NCBI GenBank assembly: GCA_963764685.1
Contig: CAVXTT010000016.1
Coordinates: 248,001 to 312,000, forward strand
DNA from: CAVXTT01 sp963764685
Lineage (GTDB): Bacteria > Bacteroidota > Ignavibacteria > Ignavibacteriales > Ignavibacteriaceae
Reading direction: 5' to 3'
Length of the DNA: 64,000 nucleotides
In this document: piece after piece, positions 16,466 through 25,960 of the stretch
Position numbering within the stretch: position 1 is the first letter of the stretch
How the letters are laid out: every line of letters begins with the position of its first letter
Program-made: the position numbers and the translations under genes
The notes under the pieces: model-generated
Seen by the model: the letters and a program-made list of their open reading frames with translations, nothing else
Told to the model about the DNA's origin: nothing
Database searches by the model: none

Positions 16466-17277
16466 ACCGGTTTTTTGTTTGATGAACTAAATTAAGAAAA
16501 ATAATTTACAATTCTGCTGTAAAATCATTGTATTCAAGCTGTTCTTAAGTGCAAGAGGAATTAACCACATATAAATATAGGGTGCATAGAGAATTTATAA
16601 GGGTTATAACCGGATGGGTATTAATGAATTTTAGCTTGCTTAACCTGTCAACCTGGACTGGAGCGATTAAAATCATTTTTTTTTACTTGAATACTCTTTT
16701 GTCTGAAGAGTGTAGAAATATACAACATTGCATGCAGAGAAGATCTACGATCTGACAAAAAATTCCGGTTCACTTTGTTCCAAAGTGAGAAAATATTACC
16801 CAAATTTATAACTAATTGCTTATAATTGCTTATCTGTAGGCCATCTGTAAGCCATCTGTAAGCCATCTGTAAGCCATAAGTGCCGTTTTATGGCTTACAG
16901 ATGGCCTAGAGATGGCTTACGTATAGCTTACACATATACAATCTTGGTACTATTCTGAATAAATAGCATATCTAAATGTGGATTTCCTTGATAAAAAATT
17001 GGGGAAAGAAAAAAACAGTTGGATCTAAATTCTATTCAATTCGGTAAACTCATACCGGAACTTTACTCAGACCCGAAGATACGGGCTATGGAAAGCAAAA
17101 TACAAATAACCTTTAAGCGGAATAATGAAGTACTTCTTGTTTTTTTTCATTGAACACAGCGGATTTAACTAAGTACTTGCTTTTAGCAATTATTATTTCG
17201 TAACTTTTATGGGTATTTTCCTGCTGTTTTAATTATGCAGCAGGATGGCAGGAACTTAATTTCTAAGGGAGCTGGTT
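16466..17277. other. 812-base intergenic region between divergent units
   Basis: No credible gene seen on either strand. It holds the promoter region of the NHL operon on its left side, the 11-mer hairpin repeat at 16831-16936, and the leader of the 17278 gene with an AAGGGAG ribosome-binding site at about 17264. The right part (about 17110-17170) has an AAGTACTT motif occurring twice, of unknown meaning. Confidence 0.5.
16831..16936. repeat. Inverted pair of 11-mer tandem arrays (long hairpin)
   Basis: Left arm 16831-16874: four 11-bp units, TATCTGTAGGC then three copies of CATCTGTAAGC. Right arm 16893-16936: the reverse complement, GCTTACAGATG, GCCTAGAGATG, GCTTACGTATA, GCTTACACATA, with changes growing outward. 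Between them CCATAA-gtgccgtt-TTATGG extends the stem inward. The whole can fold into one hairpin of about 106 nt. Confidence 0.9.
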
Positions 17278-17952
17278 ATGAAATTATTTCCGGGGGCGAT
17301 AATGTTACCGGTTTTTAAACTACAGCGTCTTACCTCTGTATCTTTCCTGATACTTTTATTTTTTATTTCCTATCAATCTGCTTTCTCACAATCATTCCTG
17401 CAAGTTGGTAACCGCTGGGATTATATTCATGGATGGTGGTGGAACGGAAGCGGCGATTCAGATACCACATCCTGCTATGCCGTCTCTGATACAACACTGC
17501 CGAATGGCAAAACATATTACATAGTAATTCCTCATAATCAACCTTACGGGGATTTAATCAGAGCAGACTCTGCGGGAATATGGTATTATAACATTAACTG
17601 TTCCGACGAATGGCTCTATTATTCTTATTCGGATACAATCGGGCAGGTAAGGATTGTTCCTACCATTGCGTGCGATACATCTGAATGGGAGGGAGTAATT
17701 ACAAAGACCCGGGATACAGTAGAAGTTGTGTTTGGTGATACTGTAAGGGTACTTGTATATGAACACTTATTAAACATGGAAGAAAATGCAACAATCCGGA
17801 TTTCACCGGGCCTCGGATTTCTCAATAAGACAGTGCTAGGGTGGAACGCAATTATTACTATCTGATGGGATGTATAATATCAGATACTATACATGGAACA
17901 CTTAATAAAAACAGGTTCTTTTATTGAAACTAAAAAAATGATTTTGATGTAG
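17278..17952 (+). pseudogene. Decayed T9SS cargo gene, paralogue of the 23809 gene
   Basis: The intact frame (17278-17865, 195 codons) has a signal peptide (SFLILLFFISYQSAFSQ) and GNRWDYIHGWWWNGSGDSDT onward, closely matching the second half of the 23809-25533 product (GNRWDYIEGWWNGLGGG and the following 140 residues, including CDT...ITKT). Just before the stop the match jumps frame: RNYYYLMGC...IHGTL continues in the +2 frame, matching ENYYKHLLGC...VHGTLL of the paralogue. After that nearly all of the sorting domain is missing, and only its last residues survive in the original frame (GSFIETKKMILM, stop at 17952). So a frame break and a deletion of roughly 80 codons have removed the T9SS signal. 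Confidence 0.75.
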
Positions 17953-17980
17953 TGACAAATACTTCGAATTAGGAAATTTT

Positions 17981-20059
17981 ATGAAAACTAATTTATATCT
18001 CTTGTTATTTGTCCTCGTTTTATCCCCAAATGTTTTTTCACAATGGTACTGGCAAAATCCCTCTCAACAGGGGAACAGGATAAATGATTTTCAATTTGTT
18101 GATTCACTTATTGGATATGCTTGTGGATACGGCGGGATGATATTAAAAACTACCAATGGGGGTTCTAGCTGGCATTCACTGAATTCTCCTACTAATAATT
18201 TTATTTATGATATCTTTTTCTTAGACAGCAACACAGGATGGATTTCAGATTATAATACCAGGGAAATATTTAAAACTACAGCTGGAGGAAGTAACTGGAA
18301 TCTCGTTTCCATTCCAGAGGCAGGGCCCATCGCTGATTTTTGGTTTTTCAATGATTCCAATGGATTTGGGGCAGGTTATTCTCAGTTTTTAAAAACAACG
18401 GATGGCGGTTTAACCTGGTCTAATACGGGAGCCGGCGGAGGAATATACTCAATCTATTTTATAAATGAGAGTACCGGATTCATTGCGGGTCAGCCGGGTC
18501 TTAAAAAAACTACCAATGGCGGACAATCTTGGGTAGCATTATCTATAGGTAACCTTATTGATTTTACTCCCACAGCAGTATATGCATTCGATGCACAAAA
18601 TCTGTATGTCATAGGGCAAGGCTGGGACTTTTATGGTAACCCCTATTATGCTTTTGCCAGCTCTGCTAATGGGGGATATACCTGGGTTTCTACACAGCTA
18701 TCGAAGTATCCAAGTGATTTGTATTTTCAAACTTCTTCGAAGGGATGGATTTGTTCCGAAAACATACTTAAGACTGAGGATAGAGGTTTAACCTGGATAG
18801 ATACCAATATTCCTGCTGATTATCTTGAGGGCAAAGGTTCGAACAACTGGTGTACTTATTATAATATTATTTCCTATTCTCCCGATGAATGGACTACCAT
18901 TATACCACAAATAGAGAGCGTCTTTACCGGTTTTTTATGGGATGGGACAGCTAAAGACACCCTTACTGTTTATGCCTGCGGCAGTGAATATACTATCATA
19001 GGCTCAAATGACGGAGGATTAACCTGGAGCAAACTATATTCAGAAACAGAAGGAAGTTATTTAAATAAAATAATTGTTGACTCCTCAACTCTGTGGGCAG
19101 TGGGCGCAGATGGAATTATTTTAAAAAGCACAGATAATGGAACAAGTTGGAGAAAAATGTTTATAGATGGTTCCACCTGGTTGAATGATATAACTTTCAT
19201 TGGGAGTGGGATGGGATTTGCAGGTGGGGTTTATGATGGTGATGGAGCCTTGTTTCACACTTCTGACAATGGTGATTCCTGGGGGATATTTAAATTATTC
19301 CCGGGGGAGGATGATGTGGTGGAAATAAAATTTTCGGATCCAAATCTTGGATGGCTTACAACTCTGTATAATATTTATCGTTCCACAGATGGAGGAAAAC
19401 AATGGGAACTGGTTCGCCCTTTATATTTTAGCCATTTTGATGTTTCAGGTGATACCGCCTGGTTCATTTCTTCCAATAAAATCTACAGAACTACTGATGC
19501 AGGTTATTCTTTTACGACTGATACGGTCTTCCAATATGGTCAGATTAGCTTTTCTGATGTTAATGTTGACTTTACTGACGCATTAACAGGGTTTGTTACC
19601 GCCGGCGATTCCAGAGTCTTTAAAAGTACAGATGGAGGACTAACCTGGTCCGATATGAATTTCCCTGCAGGTGTAGAATTATTTGCACAGTCTTTTATTA
19701 ACGCACACAAGGGTTGGATATTCGGGGTACATGGAACCATAATAAAATACGATCCATATTTTACGGACGTGAATGATATTGGCCAGGAAGGACCTTATGC
19801 CTATTTCCTGAGTTATAACTATCCTAATCCCTTTAATCCTTCAACAAGTATTAACTATTCCATACCGGAATACTCTGCAGTAATAATTAAAGTCTTCGAT
19901 ATTCTGGGTAATGAAATTGCAACAATTGTTAACGAAGAAAAACCTGCCGGCACATATGAGGTTACCTGGAATGCTGCAGGGCTGCCGAGCGGGGTGTATT
20001 TCTATCAGCTTAGGGCGGAGGATTATGTACAAACGAAGAAGATGATTCTTATGAAGTGA
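17981..20059 (+). CDS. T9SS-secreted YCF48/BNR-type propeller protein
   Basis: A 692-residue protein: signal peptide (NLYLLLFVLVLSPNVFSQ), about twelve YCF48/BNR-like units each ending in TTxGGxxW or a variant (TTNGGSSWHS, TTDGGLTWSN, STDGGKQWEL), and a C-terminal type A sorting domain (NYPNPFNPST at about residue 616, then VFDILGNEIA, SGVYFYQLRA, TKKMILMK). The protein is thus predicted to be exported by T9SS to the cell surface. The propeller type is shared with photosystem assembly factor Ycf48 and sialidase-like repeats, but no catalytic residues are visible; adhesion is possible. Its leader, signal peptide and sorting domain are near-copies of those in the next gene. Confidence 0.85.
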   Translation: MKTNLYLLLFVLVLSPNVFSQWYWQNPSQQGNRINDFQFVDSLIGYACGYGGMILKTTNGGSSWHSLNSPTNNFIYDIFFLDSNTGWISDYNTREIFKTTAGGSNWNLVSIPEAGPIADFWFFNDSNGFGAGYSQFLKTTDGGLTWSNTGAGGGIYSIYFINESTGFIAGQPGLKKTTNGGQSWVALSIGNLIDFTPTAVYAFDAQNLYVIGQGWDFYGNPYYAFASSANGGYTWVSTQLSKYPSDLYFQTSSKGWICSENILKTEDRGLTWIDTNIPADYLEGKGSNNWCTYYNIISYSPDEWTTIIPQIESVFTGFLWDGTAKDTLTVYACGSEYTIIGSNDGGLTWSKLYSETEGSYLNKIIVDSSTLWAVGADGIILKSTDNGTSWRKMFIDGSTWLNDITFIGSGMGFAGGVYDGDGALFHTSDNGDSWGIFKLFPGEDDVVEIKFSDPNLGWLTTLYNIYRSTDGGKQWELVRPLYFSHFDVSGDTAWFISSNKIYRTTDAGYSFTTDTVFQYGQISFSDVNVDFTDALTGFVTAGDSRVFKSTDGGLTWSDMNFPAGVELFAQSFINAHKGWIFGVHGTIIKYDPYFTDVNDIGQEGPYAYFLSYNYPNPFNPSTSINYSIPEYSAVIIKVFDILGNEIATIVNEEKPAGTYEVTWNAAGLPSGVYFYQLRAEDYVQTKKMILMK

Positions 20060-20084
20060 TAAATACTTCAAATAAGGAAATTTT

Positions 20085-22166
20085 ATGAAGACTATATTAT
20101 ACGTCTTGTTATATGTACTTATTTTATCCTCAAATGTATTATCACAATGGTTCTGGCAGAATCCTTTACCGCAGGGAAATTTTCTCCGTAGTGTGGATTT
20201 TATTTCGCAAACAGATGGCTGGGCTGTTGGTGAGTATGGTACTATCCTCAGAACCACCGATGGAGGAATAAACTGGATTCAACAAACAAGCGTTACGGTT
20301 AATGACTTATGTGCCGTTTCCTTTTTTGATGAAGAAAAAGGTATCATTGTTGGTTATTGGGGCACAATACTTAGTACAATAGATGGAGGTGATACCTGGA
20401 CTGCGCACACAACCGGTATCACTAATTTTTTGCTCAGTGTTTCGATAACAGATAATAATACTGCTGTAGCGGTTGGGACTGGTGGTACTGTCCTGAGAAC
20501 CACGAATGGAGGCGCAAGCTGGGTTCTGCAACCAGGATGGACCACAAATACTTTATACTGTGTTTCATTTACGGATTCAAATACCGGGACAGCTGTTGAT
20601 GATTATGGTAATATCCATAGAACTACAGATGGTGGTGTAATCTGGAATTCACAAAATGTTACAACAAATAGTTTGTATGGCATTTCATTCTTAGATTCGC
20701 ATAATGGTTTTGTTGTTGGGGATTATGGCACTATTCTAAGGACCACAAATGGAGGACAAACCTGGAGTTTACAAACAAGCGCTACAACAAATGCTCTGCA
20801 CAGCATCTTTTTCACAAGTATAAGTACCGGGATAGCAGTTGGAGAAAATGGGATTGTTCTAAAAACAACAAACGGTGGCGATAACTGGAATTCACAATCA
20901 AGCAGTACATCCAATTCTTTGCGTGCAGTCTCATTTATTAACAATTCTAGCGGAATAGCTGTCGGCGCAGGCGGCACAATTGTTATGACCACAAACGGTG
21001 GAGAAAGTTGGATTTCAATAACAAACGGTACTTCGAATTTTTTACTTGGGGTCTCATTTACCGATAGAAATACCGGAACTGCTGTCGGAGAAAATGGAAT
21101 GATTCTCAGAACAATAAATGGAGGTAAGGACTGGACGATAGAAGAAAGCGGTACAACACAATATTTGGCTGGGGTCTCATTCACTAATTCTTCTGACGGG
21201 ATGGCTGTGGGTTATAATGGCGTAATTCTCAGGACTACTAATGGGGGTACTACCTGGATACAACAAACAAGTGGTACTACAAATTTATTATATGGTATTT
21301 CTCTAACAAACGAAAATACCGGAACAGCTGTGGGCTCTAATGGTACAATTCTCAGGACAACAAACGGCGGCGATAACTGGACACAACAAACAAGCGGCAC
21401 TCTAAATAGTCTATTTGATGTCATTTTTACAAATGAACTTACAGGAACAGCTGTGGGTCAGAATGGAACAATTCTTAGAACAACAAACGGTGGAATAAAC
21501 TGGCATCTGCAAATAAGCAATATTATAGATAATTTAAGTGGAGTTTCCTTCATAGATGAAAATATCGGTACAATTGTCAGCACTGATGGTAATATCCTTC
21601 GAACTGTTGATGGAGGTGCTACTTGGATTTCACAGGGAACTGGAATGACCGAATTTTTATTAGATGTGTGCCTTATAGATGTTAATAATGGTGTGGCCGT
21701 TGGTTTAGATGGTATAATCATCAGAACCACAAATGGAGGTGAGGACTGGATTGCACAAGAAAGTGGTACAAGAAATACTTTATATAGTGTATCGCTATCA
21801 GATTCAAACACGGGCAATATTGTTGGGGGATGGGGAACTATCCTAAGGACTACAAACGGCGGTGTTACTTTTGTCGGGGAGACACAAAATAATAATCAGC
21901 CTGCTGAGTTTTTCCTTGAGCAGAATTATCCCAACCCCTTCAATCCCTCAACAAGAATTAACTATTCCATTCCGGAGTACTCTGCAGTAATAATTAAAGT
22001 CTTTGACATTCTGGGAAATGAAATTGCTACACTTGTTAATGAAGAAAAACCTGCCGGCGCTTATGAGGTTACCTGGAAAGCTGCAGGGCTGCCCAGCGGA
22101 GTGTATTTCTACAGGATACAGGCCGGAGGGTATATCAGCACGAAGAAGATGATTTTAATGAAGTGA
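20085..22166 (+). CDS. T9SS-secreted YCF48-repeat protein, tandem paralogue
   Basis: A 693-residue protein of the same build as its upstream neighbour but with about fourteen more regular units of some 42 residues, each of the form AVSF.D...GTAVG..GTILRTTNGG..W. It has signal peptide MKTILYVLLYVLILSSNVLS and a sorting domain starting QNYPNPFNPSTRINYSIPEY. The units are recognisable at DNA level (about 126-bp period from 20210 to 21880), so slippage or recombination can change their number. The 25 bases before its ATG (AATACTTCAAATAAGGAAATTTT) nearly repeat those before the 17981 gene, showing that the duplication included the translation leader. Confidence 0.87.
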   Translation: MKTILYVLLYVLILSSNVLSQWFWQNPLPQGNFLRSVDFISQTDGWAVGEYGTILRTTDGGINWIQQTSVTVNDLCAVSFFDEEKGIIVGYWGTILSTIDGGDTWTAHTTGITNFLLSVSITDNNTAVAVGTGGTVLRTTNGGASWVLQPGWTTNTLYCVSFTDSNTGTAVDDYGNIHRTTDGGVIWNSQNVTTNSLYGISFLDSHNGFVVGDYGTILRTTNGGQTWSLQTSATTNALHSIFFTSISTGIAVGENGIVLKTTNGGDNWNSQSSSTSNSLRAVSFINNSSGIAVGAGGTIVMTTNGGESWISITNGTSNFLLGVSFTDRNTGTAVGENGMILRTINGGKDWTIEESGTTQYLAGVSFTNSSDGMAVGYNGVILRTTNGGTTWIQQTSGTTNLLYGISLTNENTGTAVGSNGTILRTTNGGDNWTQQTSGTLNSLFDVIFTNELTGTAVGQNGTILRTTNGGINWHLQISNIIDNLSGVSFIDENIGTIVSTDGNILRTVDGGATWISQGTGMTEFLLDVCLIDVNNGVAVGLDGIIIRTTNGGEDWIAQESGTRNTLYSVSLSDSNTGNIVGGWGTILRTTNGGVTFVGETQNNNQPAEFFLEQNYPNPFNPSTRINYSIPEYSAVIIKVFDILGNEIATLVNEEKPAGAYEVTWKAAGLPSGVYFYRIQAGGYISTKKMILMK

Positions 22167-22173
22167 TACTGAT

Positions 22174-23754
22174 ATGACAAAAAATTATTTTTTATCAATA
22201 TGCATTTTATTGCTCGGCTGGCCGCTGGTTATTTATCCGCAGCAAAAAGGTTACCGGCAAAATGATCTTGACCTTAATTATATTTCAATGCCTCTTAATA
22301 ATTACGGTTATATTGGAAAGGAAAAGGTTATTTGGGAACGCTACGGGCGGCAATTGATTGTGTACGATCAGGGACTATTCTTTATCGGGAAAATAAATCA
22401 GGAGATTTATCTGTCAGAAGCTATGTGGGGCCATTCTTTATATTCTCCCGGGCCTATAATTAATGGACAGGCTGCAATGGTGTACAATTCATCAGATAGT
22501 CTAAAGTACAGAATATATAAAGCTACTGTTCCTCAATACACCGGGTCGCCTCCTGATCCCTGGACCCAGGATGTTAACGACTGGCCGGTTGAATGGGGTG
22601 CCCCCTCAATGAATAATAAGCTGAAAATTTACGGCGATCAGATGCTGTGGGCAGTCTATAATACCTATGATACGACTACTTACAGCAAATGGAAAACCCG
22701 TGAATTATATCCGGCATTTCTCCTTGAGGTAAATCAGAACGTATATAATTATGCTTCAGGATCAAACCCTGATACTCTTTTAGATGATGTTATTCTCCTG
22801 GAATATACGATCATCAATAAAGGCCCCGATGCAATAGACTCTGCCGTTGTTGGAATGTGGACTGACATAGATTTTATTGCACCGAATAATATTCCGGCAG
22901 TTGATACCGTCCTGCAGCTTGGTTATTGCTGGAGCAACTATATTGCAGGCACTAATTCTGTTTATCCCGCAGTGGGTTATGTACAGCTGTTCGGACCTGC
23001 TGTTCCCTCACCAGGTGATACAGCAATATTTAAAGGGGAGCTAAGGAAAGATTATCGGAATTTGCAGTTAAGCGCCTTCTGGGGTGTTAGTGATGACTCT
23101 TACCCTGATACTTCCTCCAGAGGACCTGCCTATTCAAGAGAGACTGCCTGGAATATTGCAAGAGGACTCGATAAGCTTGGCAGGGATATTATCGATCCGT
23201 ATACTAATCTTAAAACCACATTCGGCCACGCCGGCGATCCTGTAACTAATACGGGCTGGCTATATCCTTACCCGACAGGAGGAGGAGCCGGCTTCTATAT
23301 ATTTTCCGGTCCTTTCAATCTTGCACCCAATGATACCCAATGGGTAATGTATGCACTCTTGTCTGCTAGAGGCGGCGATAATCTTAAAAGTATAACAGAG
23401 CTAAGACATAGAACCGAACACCTGCGATCACTCGAATACAGTGAGCTGGTGAAATTTACCCTATTGGATTTTGAACAGGTAATAGACCCGAATTATTTTA
23501 AACTTTATCAGAACTACCCTAATCCTTTCAATGGTATAACCAGAATTGAATATGGAACCACGGTAGAAGACAATATTGATATCATAATTTATAATTCATT
23601 GGGAGAAAGAATTCGGATTATAAACAGAGGTTTCCAAAGACCTGGAATCTACCGGGTAGATTTAGATTTGTCAGAATTTGCCAGCGGCGTATACTTTTGC
23701 TGCCTTCGGGCAGGCAGCAGGCTTGAAACTAAGAAAATGATTTTGATGAAATGA
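22174..23754 (+). CDS. T9SS type A sorting-domain protein of unknown function
   Basis: A 526-residue protein starting 7 bases after the previous stop. Signal peptide (YFLSICILLLGWPLVIYPQ), a central region of about 400 residues without a family that I recognise (it includes LDDVILLEYTIINKGPDAID and VVGMWTDIDFIAP, resembling an immunoglobulin-like or beta-sandwich segment), and a C-terminal sorting domain (YQNYPNPFNGITRIEYGTTV, then SGVYFCCLRAGS, TKKMILMK). The sorting domain is more divergent than those of its neighbours. Predicted to be surface-exposed or released. Confidence 0.75.
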   Translation: MTKNYFLSICILLLGWPLVIYPQQKGYRQNDLDLNYISMPLNNYGYIGKEKVIWERYGRQLIVYDQGLFFIGKINQEIYLSEAMWGHSLYSPGPIINGQAAMVYNSSDSLKYRIYKATVPQYTGSPPDPWTQDVNDWPVEWGAPSMNNKLKIYGDQMLWAVYNTYDTTTYSKWKTRELYPAFLLEVNQNVYNYASGSNPDTLLDDVILLEYTIINKGPDAIDSAVVGMWTDIDFIAPNNIPAVDTVLQLGYCWSNYIAGTNSVYPAVGYVQLFGPAVPSPGDTAIFKGELRKDYRNLQLSAFWGVSDDSYPDTSSRGPAYSRETAWNIARGLDKLGRDIIDPYTNLKTTFGHAGDPVTNTGWLYPYPTGGGAGFYIFSGPFNLAPNDTQWVMYALLSARGGDNLKSITELRHRTEHLRSLEYSELVKFTLLDFEQVIDPNYFKLYQNYPNPFNGITRIEYGTTVEDNIDIIIYNSLGERIRIINRGFQRPGIYRVDLDLSEFASGVYFCCLRAGSRLETKKMILMK

Positions 23755-23808
23755 TTTTGTCCTTAAGCTTGAGTCGTGAATTTAACCTTCTTTCAATAAG
23801 GTGAAGAA

Positions 23809-25533
23809 ATGAAAAATTTAATTGTCCTTATATTTCTCAGTTATGAACTTCTTATTGCACAAACAGCGGATACAGTTTATATGCCGCTCAATGAGAATAA
23901 CCGGTGGCAATATTTACTTAAAAATGAGTACTTCGGTACTTATACATATAATTTTATTGAACCAGTGATTCAAGCTATTTTAATTGGAGATACCATTTAT
24001 CATAGGGTGGATTTTGATTATTTCATCCAATATTATTTTTATTCTGTACCGGAAAAAAAGCTGTATGTTTATGATGATGGCGCAGCCCGTCTGAATGTTG
24101 ATTTTAATATTCCAAACGGAACTTCTTACCTGAATTACTTTGGCTATATTACTTCCCAATCGGGAGTAGAAACTCTCTTCGGTATTCCAAGACTTTACGG
24201 AGGTTATTGGTATGAAAGTTTTTTTGGGTTAACATCATATAAGTATACTGATTCGATCGGTCTTTCCTATAAGAGTATGGGCTCCATCGGTACAACGAGC
24301 AATGTCTATAGATTGATTGGTGCTATAATCTACTATGATTCTTTAGGATCTAAATATTATTCAGAAGGTTATAAGCCGTCTTTTCAGGTTACACCTCTAA
24401 CAACGTTAAACTCAAATGTTTTTGATCTTAGTTTTTTAGTAACGCACCACTATACAGATCTGACAGGATTAAATTTTATTGATGATGTAATAATGCGCAG
24501 CTATTACAGCAATGGTGACAGTATTATTCATCTTTCCGATATTCCAGCTGTGCAAAATGGGCTTCTCAATTACAGGGTTATAACTTCCCTTGATACCCTT
24601 TTATTGAAGAATGGTTATTCATTTTATTACAGGTTCACTGCAACAGACAAATGTATAGTACCGGGGATATCTAATGCTCCTGACACAGGATATTATGAAT
24701 GTAAATGGGCTTACCGGCAGTCTTTTATAGAACCCGGTAACCGCTGGGATTATATTGAAGGGTGGTGGAATGGCCTCGGCGGAGGAGAAGCAGACAGTAA
24801 TTCTTATTATGCTTCTGTCGATACTATGCTTCAGAACGGGAAAACTTATAATAAAATTCTTCCTGAGAATGAACTTTTTTCTCATTATCTAAGAGCAGAT
24901 ACAGCCGGAGTATGGTATTATGATTCTGGCTGCAATGATGAGTGGCTTTATTTTTCTTATGGTGACTCTGTGGGGCAGGAGCGTTTTGTACCCGGTGCAG
25001 GATGTGATACCATGCAATTTCCTATTTCAATTACTAAGACAGAAGATTCATTAGCTTTTATTTTCGGAGAGACATTAAGAATAATGAGTTTCAATGTACT
25101 GATAGGAATTGATGCATGGTATTCTGTGACAATCTCGCCGGATCTTGGATTTATACATTGGTACAGCTCGTCTTTCTCTGAGAACTATTACAAACATCTT
25201 TTGGGGTGCGAAATTGGTGGAAATGTTCATGGGACCTTGCTTGTTAGCGTTGAAGATTTGAATTCGAAATTTAATTACTCATTGGATCAGAATTATCCTA
25301 ATCCTTTTAATCCGTCAACGAGTATAAGCTATTCGATTCCGGAAAACTCAACTGTAGTTATAAAGGTATTTGATATCCTCGGGAATGAAATAGAAACTGT
25401 GGTAAATGAAGAGAAACCTGCTGGCAATTACGAGCTTACCTGGAATGCTGCGGGACTGCCGAGTGGTGTGTATTTCTATCAGCTGAGAGCTGGTTCATAC
25501 TCAGCAGTTAAAAAAATGATTCTGCTGAGGTAA
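23809..25533 (+). CDS. T9SS sorting-domain protein with two related N-terminal modules
   Basis: A 574-residue protein: signal peptide (LIVLIFLSYELLIAQTAD), a first module opening with PLNENNRWQYLLKNE, a second module from about residue 305 opening with EPGNRWDYIEGWWNG, then a sorting domain (QNYPNPFNPSTSISYSIPEN ... SGVYFYQLRAGS). The shared NRW(Q/D)Y start suggests that the modules are distant duplicates. The second module alone is what the decayed gene at 17278 encodes. Function unknown; no catalytic motif recognised. It starts with a clear GGTGAAGAA ribosome-binding region. Confidence 0.75.
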   Translation: MKNLIVLIFLSYELLIAQTADTVYMPLNENNRWQYLLKNEYFGTYTYNFIEPVIQAILIGDTIYHRVDFDYFIQYYFYSVPEKKLYVYDDGAARLNVDFNIPNGTSYLNYFGYITSQSGVETLFGIPRLYGGYWYESFFGLTSYKYTDSIGLSYKSMGSIGTTSNVYRLIGAIIYYDSLGSKYYSEGYKPSFQVTPLTTLNSNVFDLSFLVTHHYTDLTGLNFIDDVIMRSYYSNGDSIIHLSDIPAVQNGLLNYRVITSLDTLLLKNGYSFYYRFTATDKCIVPGISNAPDTGYYECKWAYRQSFIEPGNRWDYIEGWWNGLGGGEADSNSYYASVDTMLQNGKTYNKILPENELFSHYLRADTAGVWYYDSGCNDEWLYFSYGDSVGQERFVPGAGCDTMQFPISITKTEDSLAFIFGETLRIMSFNVLIGIDAWYSVTISPDLGFIHWYSSSFSENYYKHLLGCEIGGNVHGTLLVSVEDLNSKFNYSLDQNYPNPFNPSTSISYSIPENSTVVIKVFDILGNEIETVVNEEKPAGNYELTWNAAGLPSGVYFYQLRAGSYSAVKKMILLR

Positions 25534-25599
25534 GTATGCATTCAATTGCTTTGTGTCGTTTAATAATTCTTATGGGACTTATTTTTGAGGGAGTCATCT

Positions 25600-25651
25600 G
25601 ACCATCGGACTATCGGACCATCGAACTATCGTACTATCGTCATCACTATCG
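25600..25651. repeat. Single-arm octamer tandem array
   Basis: Units of 8 bp in direct orientation: GACCATCG, GACTATCG, GACCATCG, AACTATCG, TACTATCG, followed by TCATCACTATCG. No inverted partner within the next 100 bases, unlike the other arrays in the window. It lies between the 23809 gene and tRNA-Gln. Confidence 0.8.
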
Positions 25652-25707
25652 TTCAACTTTTGGATATATCCCTCCTGATCTTTAATTTTGTACTTTGAAT
25701 TTATTAC

Positions 25708-25780
25708 TGCCTCGTGGTGTAATTGGCAACACGTCTGACTCTGGATCAGAAGAGTCCAGGTTCGAGCCCTGGCGAGGCAA
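25708..25780 (+). tRNA. tRNA-Gln (anticodon CTG)
   Basis: 73-nt cloverleaf. Acceptor TGCCTCG pairs with CGAGGCA, discriminator A. Anticodon stem TCTGA/TCAGA around loop CTCTGGA (anticodon CTG, codon CAG). T-arm CCAGG-TTCGAGC-CCTGG. The U1-A72 pair at the acceptor end is typical of tRNA-Gln. CCA is not encoded. It lies 8 bases before tRNA-Glu. Confidence 0.95.
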
Positions 25781-25788
25781 CTAATACA

Positions 25789-25862
25789 GGCGCGTTCGTC
25801 TAGTGGCTTAGGACGCCGCCCTCTCAAGGCGGAGACCACGGGTTCGAATCCCGTACGCGCTA
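25789..25862 (+). tRNA. tRNA-Glu (anticodon CTC)
   Basis: 74-nt cloverleaf. Acceptor GGCGCGT pairs with ACGCGCT (first pair G-U), discriminator A. Anticodon stem CCGCC/GGCGG around loop CTCTCAA (anticodon CTC, codon GAG). T-arm ACGGG-TTCGAAT-CCCGT. The D-arm TTCGTCTAGTGGCTTAGGAC is typical of tRNA-Glu. Very likely co-transcribed with tRNA-Gln. Confidence 0.95.
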
Positions 25863-25960
25863 CGAAAAAGCTTCTGTTCTGCTCTCTTGAATTACCCTGA
25901 AAAATCTTTTGAAATAAAAATCCTTAAGCCTATATTCTAAATTGATCCGTTAATTATTTT

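Noticed and set aside
20307..21817. Several minus-strand ORFs of 60-150 codons within the YCF48 gene
   Set aside because: They are antisense shadows of the regular repeat (TTNGGxxW read backward gives PPFVVLR repeats), without start signals or family motifs.
25594..25839. Minus-strand ORF of 81 codons
   Set aside because: It runs across the octamer array and both tRNA genes.
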